Shown in pieces: positions 57,004-64,000 of a stretch of DNA of 64,000 nt. The DNA lies in contig OX419755.1 of the NCBI GenBank assembly GCA_948567375.1, positions 1,493,001-1,557,000 of the forward strand. The letters are read 5' to 3'. Position 1 is the stretch's first letter. Every line of letters begins with the position of its first letter. Made by a program: the position numbers and the translations under genes. This stretch comes from Lunularia cruciata (Eukaryota > Streptophyta > Marchantiopsida > Lunulariales > Lunulariaceae). The notes beneath the pieces were generated by a model. The model did no database searches, was not told where the DNA came from, and saw nothing but the letters and a program-made list of their open reading frames with translations.

Positions 57004-57530
57004 TAGGACTTGGAGGTAGATGATTGGTTTCTTGACAAAGAGCTATATCATTTGATGGCAATGCAAAGTATGAGGTATGAAATATGATATCATTATCTAC
57101 ACACTTGCCAATGTCTTGAGGGACTGTACTTGGAGCAAAGGGCAGTCTTTCTCAAGAAAATGGGATTGTATCAATTGAAGCACAACATTTTGTTTAAAAT
57201 AGATGAAGAAAAATTACTTTGTAGGTGCTTGGAAGCATGGGTTAGGTAGGTACTTTGTACCTACCTAATAGGTACTTTGTAGGTGCTTTAAGACTAGGAC
57301 TTGGAGGTAGATGATTGGTTTCTTGACAAAGAACTACATCATTTGATGGCAATGCAAAGTATGAGGTATGCTGTATGATACCATTATCTACATACTTGCC
57401 AATGTCTTGAAGGACTGCACATGGAGCAAAGGGCAGTCTTTCTCAAGAAAATGAGATTGTATCAATTGAAGCACAACATTTTGCTTAAAATAGGTGAAGA
57501 AAAAGTACTTTGTAGTTGCTTGGAAGCATA
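57001..57530 (+). repeat. 291-bp tandem duplication in A2 pol
   Basis: GACTAGGACTTGGAGGTAGA at 57001 recurs at 57292, and the match extends to about 57530. The unit covers the linker between RNase H and integrase (TTTCTTGACAAAGAGCT, then AAAGGGCAGTCTTTCTCAAG). A short palindrome sits at the junction. Confidence 0.85.
57242..57268. repeat. Palindrome with 12-bp arms at the duplication junction
   Basis: TTAGGTAGGTAC (57242-57253) and GTACCTACCTAA (57257-57268) flank TTT. It is followed by a repeat of TAGGTACTTTGTAGGTGCTT. This looks like a template-switch scar. Confidence 0.75.
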
Positions 57531-58650
57531 CAAAGTAGGAGGAGTAATCAAGTCCTTACACTTGGAAGCATTGGGAGGACACTATGCCTTGAAGAACATA
57601 GTGCAAAAAATCCTTGTGGTAGGGTATTGGTGGCCTTTGATGTACAAGGATACTCAATCCCATATCCAAAGTTGTGATGCTTGTCAAAGAATAGGGAAGC
57701 TGATGGCTACTTCTCAATGGCCTTTAAGAACAATTTTACCATTGGTTCTATTTGAGAAATGAGAAATTACTTTTGTGGACCTAATTCATGAGGAAGTGAT
57801 ACATTTTAGTATGCACTGACTATGCTACTAAAATGATTGAAGCCAAAGCAACTTGAAGAGATGATGCAAATACTGTAGCTGAATTTTTCTTCCAAAATAT
57901 CATATCTTGTTATAAATGTCCTCTAGAATTAGTTAGTGACCCAGGGGCTCATTTTTTAACCCACTTGTGGAGGCATTAACCAAGTACTTCCAAATAACAC
58001 ATTGAAAGTTGACTCCTTACAACCCAAAAGCTAATGGACTGACTGAAAAAGAAACTGGATTGTTGTGTAAAATTTTAAATAAGGTGACTGTCAATTATCC
58101 ATACAATTGGGATACAAAGCTATCTGCAGCTTTGTGGGCATACAGAACCTCTGAAAAGATTAAAACCAAGTAAACTCCATATTTCTTGACATACAGATTG
58201 CATCCCATACTACCATTTGAATTTGAAGTACCATCATATTGTATCTTGTGCAAAGAGCAATTGTTAGAGGAGGAAAGTCAAGATCTTTGGATCCATCAAC
58301 TGATGTGGTTAGAAGAGGCAAGAGATGATGTAATGCAAACCACAAAGGATATACAAGCTTTGTGGAAAGTCAAGCATCATAAGCGCATATGGCCTATTGT
58401 TGTTTGAGAGGGAGATTGGTGTTGTTCTATGATAGTCACCAATTTCATTTCTAGGCAAGCTGCACTTAAGGTGGATGGGGCCATATTGTGTACTTAATGT
58501 TTATGATAATGGCTCTATTCAATAGGCAGACTTGGATAGAAATCCATTTGCCACTCATGTAAATGGGTGGAGAGTCAAAAAAGTATTGGACCATGGACCC
58601 AAAAGTGTATATAAGAGAGGCAACCAATTTTTGCATGGACACTTACATTT
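57421..58650 (+). pseudogene. A2 integrase
   Basis: The H-H-C-C finger is intact in LEALGGHYALKNIV, VGYWWPLMYKDTQSHIQ and SCDACQRIGK (57421-57762). The core is shifted but readable: FVDLIHEE, LTPYNPKANGLTEKETGLLC and YNWDTKLSAALWAYRTSEK. The tail gives WMGPYCVLNVYDNGS and FATHVNGWRVKK, a GPY-type C-terminus with no chromodomain. This places A2 outside the chromoviruses. Confidence 0.8.
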
Positions 58651-58666
58651 GAGGAGGGAAGGGGTA
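58651..58666 (+). other. A2 polypurine tract
   Basis: GAGGAGGGAAGGGGTA lies immediately before the A-type start at 58667. Its position between pol and the second A copy is what a plus-strand primer site before a 3' LTR should look like. Confidence 0.7.
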
Positions 58667-61600
58667 TCTCATACCTACATTTATCTTTGTTTCTGATTAG
58701 TTTTAAAGAAAAATTGTATAGTTGAAGCCAAATTGAAGCCAAATGGTGAAAGAAGAGAAGAATCATGTATTAGGTTCATACTTGAAGAAGTTGACTTTGG
58801 TAAGAGGAAGAAGCCCTTGGATTGGACTTGAAGGGTGGTATACCCAAAGTAAGGACACTTTACCTTGGGGTGATCAAGCCAAACCAAAGAATTGTAACAA
58901 CTTTTCTTTGGGCTAACCAGTCAAGAAGGCACAATAAAAAAACAGCCAATTTGTGAGCAAGATAAATTTGAGAGTTACAAGAGGAACGCATGCAAAAGGT
59001 GTGTGTCAAGTAAAGATTGACTACAAAATGACCACATACCATAACACTTTAAGGTTAAGACTTCATCAAGGAATTGCCAAATGTCAAAAAATGTCATGTT
59101 TCTCTTAGTTGTTGTCGTGAAGGAGTTAGAATTACATGGCCAGGTGAGGGTTTGAACTTTCAAAGACCAAGTGTTAGAAAACACACAATGCCAACAAAGT
59201 GAGAAAGAAGAGTCCTTCAATTGTAGTGAGGAATCCTACAATTTGGAGGTTGGATGTAAAGGCAAGAATCAAAGACTTGAGTAGACTTTAGATCATATTT
59301 CTAGCCAAGAACAAGAATGTAAGGTTTTTAGGGTTCATGGTAGAAATTGCTGCCAACAATTGTGAGGTAGGTCCCAAAGCGGAGAGAAAGAGAGGAAATC
59401 CAGCTTGATGGACGAAGTTGGGATTGGAGATTAGTCTTGGGAAAGGAAGTTGGAGATGTGGTTGGAGTCACCTTCTATTGGAAGGGAGATTCTTTGGAGG
59501 AAACTACAGAGGTGCAAAGTTCCTTCCACGCCTCTTGCACCAATAATGGATACAAGGTAGATACATATTGGGACCCAATGGGGCAAAGTATCATCAAGAT
59601 GATGATGTTTAAACCAAAGTGCAACACATACATGACAAAGTAATAGGCAATATTCTTCCACCAAATGTTTATGGTAGTTGTTTTCACCAACAAAAAAGGC
59701 AAATGATTGTGAAATAGAGGATGAATATGCAACACATTTCTATCTATGTTTGAACTTGCTTACTTTGGAGGAAAAACAAAGAATGATGTCTCACTTTCAT
59801 CCAGACTTGTGTTGGGATGTAGACAAAGACAAGTAACATTATATAAGATAGATCCAAGGAAGCAATGAACAGTTTGCTAGGAGGTGGTAGTAGAAGATAG
59901 TGGCAATAACCATTTTGAAGACAAAGAAGTGGAGTAAACATCAGGAGATATCACCAGTTCAGCCATAAAAGGCTAGAAGATCAAACTTGAGGTACAAGAC
60001 AGTAGTAGTGGACCTATCATCAAGGACGGAGTCAAAAGGAGAAGTTGAGTATAGGTCAAAGTACTCAAAGAAAGAAAAAGAAAAGCTCACTCTACAAAGT
60101 AGGGGATCAAGCAGTGAGAATGATGAAGAGCCCAAAGTTTAGCAATCAATGGAAGAAGTGGCTAAAGAGGAGGAATGAGAGTTCTATACAACAATTCATT
60201 GGATGGAAGGAGGGGATGCCCCATATTTGGAATTGCATGAGGTGGAGATGGCCAAAGATTGGGATGAAAAGCCAAGGTTGGTGTTGCAAAGGGGAGAAAG
60301 ATCAAAGAGAAGTCTATAGTCTACAATTGCAAGGACAAGCCAAGCCGATGAGGATGAAGAAAGCTCACAAGATATCAAGTTAAAGGTGAGAAGATCACAA
60401 ATTTAGGGTAAGGAAACCTTGGATAACTTGCTTGTTAAAGCCAAGTACAAAGAGAACAAAGATGAGATAGAAGATTTCAGTGGAGTAGGTATCTATCAAA
60501 GATCATCTATCCTCTATTATAGTAGTTGAAGAAGAAGAAGTAGGACCTAAAGAAAGATCATCCAAAGGTGAAGGATGAGTTGCCTATGGTGAAGTATCTA
60601 AGCAAAGAAGTTTAGGAGTTAAAATAAGGAGTAAAAAAAGGAGAAGAAGAAGCTAAGAACTTGATGCTATACTTAGGAAGAAGAACAAAGATAACTCGAA
60701 GGAGAGTCTTGCAAAGCATAGAAGAGATCTTGAATGTCAAGTTGAAGAATTGAAGGATCAAAAGGTAGCATTGAGAGGTTGAAGAGAGAATTCAATGAAA
60801 TGTAGTAGATGTGATGCATTTAGAGGCTATTTTAGTAGTAAGAGAGCAAGAACTAGAGAAATTGGGATTGGTTGTAGCAGAGAAGGATTGGGCCTAGCAA
60901 TGCAAATTAGCAAGTAAAAGTAGTGAAGAATAAAGGTTGTGAGACTTGCTCAAAAGCATTCAATATGGTGAAAAGAATGAAGTGTTGAAGGTGGATCAAG
61001 AGGAAGAATTGAAGATATACTGAGAAGAATTAGAGGCAAAAAGGATAGGGAGGTGTTTATTCCAAAGAATACATTGGTATCAGTTAGAGAGATCATTGAG
61101 AGATTAAAGGTGATGCCAAGTACCAAAGTAGAAGTAAGTTTAGAGGAACCAAGACTGCACAAATTAAACTTGTTGGTGAAAGAGATGAGGAAGAGAAAGG
61201 CAAAGGATGTATATATGAACAATCTATTGATTCATCTTGATTCATGATTCATGTTGATAGAGTAGATAGGAAGATGATACAAGTAGTAGACAATCTTGGA
61301 TTAGATTTAGTCAGGTCAAAAGTGGAAAAAATTTGTAGCAATGTAAAGCTAGGAACCCGACAAGAAGTAGTGGAGTAGGAGTGCAAGTGACTTTGGGTGA
61401 TATACTTGAATCATCTAAAGAAGTTAGGATTGAGAAGGAGAATTTAGTTAAGAAGACTATGACTATGACTATGGCTATGACTAAACTATGGTTCTAGTTT
61501 AGACTAATGATAGGATAGAAATAAAAGAAGAAATAGTACTATTAGATGAACCCAAAGTGCAGAAGGTGCTTGAAGGAACATAGGGAGTATAGAAGCCAAA

Positions 61601-62123
61601 GTAGAAGTAGATATTGGATTGGATTAGAAGTAACTAATCAAAATTTGAAAAAATAGATATGAAGAAGTGGAGTGACACTTTGGATCTACAATGTGAAAGT
61701 AGTAGTTGAAGCAGTTAGGCAGTTTAGATAACTATTGAGTGTGCTACCTATTTAAAGAAGACATATTTCTCATATAGACTCAATTGGAGCCTAGCCCCAT
61801 TTTGCCTTTTTTGTCTCTCCCTTATTTGGCTTGATGGGGTCTTCCTATTTTTCATGTTCTCTATGTGGTCACCTTTCTCTTTAAAGAAAGCATTTGTAGT
61901 GAGTTGTTGTTTAGTTCAATATTCATATTTTTGAAGTTGAGTGAAATAAAGTGTTGTAATTGGATGCTCATTATTTTAGCTTAATTTCAAGCATCAATCT
62001 TGTGTTTGTGTTTGTGAGTATTTGGAGAAGTTCAAATTGCAATCATAATGTGTAGATGTTGGATTTTGTAGTGCTAATGTTCATTTTGTGTTTGATCTTG
62101 AGTGGAGTGCAATTGAGGTAATG
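58667..62123 (+). repeat. A2 3' LTR
   Basis: It starts TCTCATACCTACATTTAT, a decayed TGTGGTACCTACATTT. It contains the LTR protein remnant (59188-61627), a TATTTAAAG near 61748 and the start of the A terminal region (TGTGTTTGTGTTTGTGAG, GTTGGATTTTGTAG near 62000-62080). The C-plus element interrupts it at 62123, so its 3' end is not in the window. Confidence 0.65.
59188..61627 (+). pseudogene. LTR-encoded protein, A2 3' copy
   Basis: M-P-T-K at 59188 parallels 53457. It shows LGKEVGDVVGVTFYWKG, TNNGYKVDTYWDPMGQSIIK, KPKCNTYMTK, ACFYLCLNLLTLEE-type sequence near 59740 and HFHPDLCWDVDKD. The acidic and coiled-coil parts follow (KVMPSTKVEVSLEEPRLHKL, LVKEMRKRKAKD) and it ends VEVDIGLD at 61627. 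The full order of the A-IIa protein is kept, but there are many stops. Confidence 0.65.
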
Positions 62124-62265
62124 TGTAACAATATGGAGTTTAGCAACAAAGTTAGTAAGGCTAACAAAGTAGCAAATAAGACAAATTAGACTAGAATATT
62201 CCAAAAGTATCTTGAAAGCTTCCCGGCTAGCTTAGTTTGTACCTCAAGTAAGTGGCTTCTAGAAG

Positions 62266-62283
62266 GAAGCTTCTAGAAGGTTC
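62266..62283. promoter_or_regulatory. Four-unit heat-shock-element-like palindrome in the C LTR
   Basis: GAAgcTTCtaGAAggTTC is a perfect alternation of four units, 72 bp upstream of the TATA box. Flanking partial units are TTCtaGAA (62257-62264), GAAacTTC (62312-62319) and GAAgcTTC (62326-62333). Confidence 0.6.
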
Positions 62284-62354
62284 TAACTAGCTTAGCTTGC
62301 ATGCCAAGTAAGAAACTTCTAGCAAGAAGCTTCTCAAGAGCCTTGTAGGATCCC

Positions 62355-62362
62355 TATAAATA
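62355..62362 (+). promoter_or_regulatory. TATA box of the C LTR
   Basis: TATAAATA followed by CAAGAGCCAAAGCTCATG. The same box and downstream block occur in reverse in the solo LTR near 10498 and in the C-minus LTRs. Confidence 0.6.
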
Positions 62363-62467
62363 CAAGAGCCAAAGCTCATGCTAGGCATTTGGAGTTTTCC
62401 CTCATTCAAGTGTCCCAATGTGAGCTCTCATTCTTCTATTTCTCTCGTTAGTAACGGTCTTTTACAT

Positions 62468-62482
62468 TGGTATCAGAGCAGG
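62468..62482 (+). other. C-plus primer-binding site
   Basis: TGGTATCAGAGCAGG lies one base after the LTR end, of the initiator methionine tRNA type. It is the same type as in family B. Confidence 0.8.
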
Positions 62483-62879
62483 AATGGGATAGATGGAATT
62501 TATGGACCACCAAATCCACTTCCGCCAAACCATTGGGATTTTCATGTCCAAATATTACCCAAGCATTATTTTACCCAATTCATCACCTCATGTTTTGGGT
62601 AGGATTTTCTGCATATGATTGCCTTGTTTGAGGAAACCTTGATACTTCTGCTTGTAACTTATGGAGACCGGTGGACGTGATGCATCTATGTATTAATCAT
62701 TTAGATAAATTGAGAGTAGTGTGATAGAGTAGTAGCTATGGTGACAATACCAAACATTATCTTTGCAATGCAGTAAAAAATTGAGCACCTTACTTGATTG
62801 TTTGATAAACGAGAAAGCAACAACAAGAATATATAAAGGGAGCACTAATTTGAGATGAAAAAGATTGAATCTGATTTCC

Positions 62880-63390
62880 AAAACCCAAGGTGTTTGAAGG
62901 CAAGAATCTTATGAGAATAGTGGAGAATTTTGTGTATGATCACAAACGTTACTTTGAAGTCACCAATCTTCAAGATGAATGGAAACAAATTCTCTTGGCT
63001 TCTAAGCAATTGGATGGTGTGGCAAAACTTTGGTGGCGATTTCAAGTGGAGCAAGCTAAATGATAGATTGTTGCACAAATTTTGACATGAGTAGAATTCA
63101 AGGATACAATACTTAGTCTATTACAAACTATAAATGCCACCAAAGCTACACAAGATAAACTAGTGGAGTTGCAGCAGATTGATTCTACAAGGAGCTACGT
63201 AACACAATTTCAGAACATCATCATGCAAATTCCAAGTATACAAGAAGATAAAGTTCTAGATCAATTTGTGTGGAGATTGAAGGCACAAACCAAATTGGAG
63301 GTAACCATGTGGGAACCACAAAATGTAGAAGAAGCCATGCAATTGGCTGAGCGCTTTGATTCCTTGGTTGCAACAACTTGGTCTTGACCT
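62880..63390 (+). pseudogene. C-plus gag (capsid)
   Basis: It reads PKVFEGKNLMRIVENF, NLQDEWKQILLASKQLDGVA, LWWRFQVEQAK, then STRSYVTQFQNIIMQIP, FVWRLKAQTKLEV and NVEEAMQLAERFDSLV. This is the retrotransposon gag pattern (hydrophobic W, then V-x-F and MQ-LAERF). One or two stops lie near 63060-63090. It packages element RNA in related elements. Confidence 0.85.
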
Positions 63391-63517
63391 TGACCTATGC
63401 AAAGCCTACCAATACACTATGTACAGGTGGAAGAACTGGTACCATTGGAGATTGATGTATATCCAGCAGAGACCACTTGATACAGTGGATAGAGAAAGAT
63501 TGTGACAAAATGGATGT

Positions 63518-63559
63518 TGTTTTTATTGTCGCCAAGTTAGACATTGCATTGCTGAATGT
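63518..63559 (+). pseudogene. C-plus gag zinc knuckle
   Basis: CFYCRQVRHCIAEC has the C-x2-C-x4-H-x4-C spacing. It follows the capsid in the usual gag order. Confidence 0.8.
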
Positions 63560-63715
63560 CCATTCAAGAATGGGTAACCTTGACAAATTGCCCAAATGGA
63601 GTTTGTGGAAAAAATGATCAAGGAAACAAGAAATCCTAGTAGGAGATTTTGAACCACCTACTAGAAGCTTGATTAATTCCAATGGGATTGAAGGCTTGAC
63701 CTATGCAAATTTTCT

Positions 63716-63777
63716 TCACTTGCAAGGTACAATATCTAATCGGGGAACCCCGATTAGATATTGTACCTTGCAAGTGA
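63716..63777. repeat. Perfect inverted repeat, 30-bp arms
   Basis: The arms 63716-63745 and 63748-63777 are exact reverse complements around AA, and include GGTACAATATCTAATCGGGG. C-minus has only the left arm's sequence at the matching place, so this is a private local inverted duplication. A short direct repeat (GTAAGATGTAGGATTTTG) follows. Confidence 0.85.
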
Positions 63778-63799
63778 TGTAAGATGTAGGATTTTGGTG

Positions 63800-64000
63800 T
63801 AAGATGTAGGATTTTGGTTGATTTTGGAAATTCAGAGAATTGCATATCTATGCAGGTAGCAAAGGAATTGGGTATTCTTATCAAGAAAGTGATTGGAAGG
63901 AGATTGAGGATGGCGGATGGTAGAAAGGGTTATGCATTCCTTACCTCACATCTTGTTACTTTTAAGATTGGCAATGAGTATTTGGAGTGTATGAGGTTTG
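63800..64000 (+). pseudogene. C-plus aspartic protease (start)
   Basis: DFGNSENCISMQVAKELGI, then RRLRMADGRKGYA and VTFKIGNEYLECMRF, with the retropepsin layout. The triplet is D-F-G rather than D-S/T-G. The frame runs off the window. The upstream junction is disrupted by the inverted duplication at 63716-63777. Confidence 0.75.

Larger units (their letters stand above)
52941..62123 (+). mobile_element. A2: Ty3/gypsy element with giant protein-coding LTRs
   Basis: A 5' A-type copy (52941 to about 54525), a gag-protease-RT-RNase H-integrase region (about 54600-58650), a polypurine tract (GAGGAGGGAAGGGG) and a second A-type copy (58667-62123) occur in that order. Both A-type copies encode the same LTR protein family and share 5' sequence (AAGAAGTGTGCAATAATTGA versus AAATTGTATAGTTGAAGC). 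The 3' half of the first LTR, the primer-binding site and the start of gag are deleted. It is inserted in the C 5' LTR. A preceding TTAAT may be its target duplication, but the right end is cut by C-plus and is not seen. Confidence 0.65.
62124..62466 (+). repeat. Family C 5' LTR
   Basis: The 343-bp LTR runs from TGTAACAATATGGAG to GGTCTTTTACA. It contains GAA/TTC palindromes (62257-62335) and a TATAAATA box at 62355. The other C LTRs are longer (~420-520 bp), so this one has lost part of the repetitive U3. Confidence 0.85.
62124..64000 (+). mobile_element. Family C chromovirus, plus strand, 5' part (C-plus)
   Basis: LTR 62124-62466, primer-binding site, leader, gag and the start of protease. 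It runs off the window. It inserted in the A2 3' LTR. A possible target copy TAATG precedes it, but the partner is outside. It matches C-minus throughout, in reverse. Confidence 0.85.

Overview
The window looks like plant nuclear heterochromatin built almost entirely from nested, decayed LTR retrotransposons. I see no convincing cellular gene, rRNA, tRNA, CRISPR array or prokaryotic feature. The plant assignment rests on Ty3/gypsy elements with plant-type primer-binding sites (TGGTATCAGAGC), chromodomain integrases and heavy C-to-T/G-to-A decay. The AT-rich, old, deeply nested pattern would suit a gymnosperm, but that is inference only.

Four families are named here. Family A is a roughly 3.7-3.8 kb unit starting TGTGGTRCCCACA and ending GGGTTGTCACA, flanked by 5-bp duplications. 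It carries an uncharacterised ~860-residue protein gene. Nine full or partial copies cover about 40% of the window. One diverged copy pair (A2) flanks a gag-pol region and has a polypurine tract in front of the second copy, so I read A as a giant LTR that encodes a protein, and the other A copies as solo LTRs. Family B is a Ty3 chromovirus with TGTAATAC...GTATTACA LTRs of ~0.57-0.75 kb. Family C is a second chromovirus with ~0.34-0.52 kb LTRs (TGTAACA...TTTTACA) that contain heat-shock-element-like palindromes. Family D is an older Ty3/gypsy wreck on the plus strand.

Layout. 1-1174 is the end of an A copy inserted in a B LTR (rest at 1175-1297). About 1298-12700 is family D, interrupted by A-II (2359-9819), which is itself interrupted by A-IIa (4196-7976), and by a solo C LTR (10396-10819). 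13776-18104 is a solo B LTR interrupted by A-III (13780-17530, minus). 18110-23997 is non-coding and holds a foldback hairpin, a degenerate TTTGCTTG-rich tract and a 108-bp tandem satellite. From about 23998 to beyond 52940 lies one minus-strand C element. It is interrupted by B-plus (24178-32359) in its 3' LTR, A-IV (35801-37672) near its protease, B-minus (38947-52734) in its primer-binding site, and A2 (from 52941) in its 5' LTR. B-minus is in turn interrupted by A-V (39893-47384), which is interrupted by A-VI (42090-45869). A2 runs to 62123, where a plus-strand C element begins and runs off the window.

Insertion junctions were resolved by matching target-site duplications: TTACC, GTTGA, CATTA, ATATG, GTGTA, CAAGT, GTGAT and AGGGC are exact; CCTTC/CTTTT and CTCTA/CTTTG have decayed by transitions. 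All polyproteins carry stops, frameshifts or lost catalytic residues. The best-preserved genes are the A-LTR proteins at 4610-7183 and 42500-45078.
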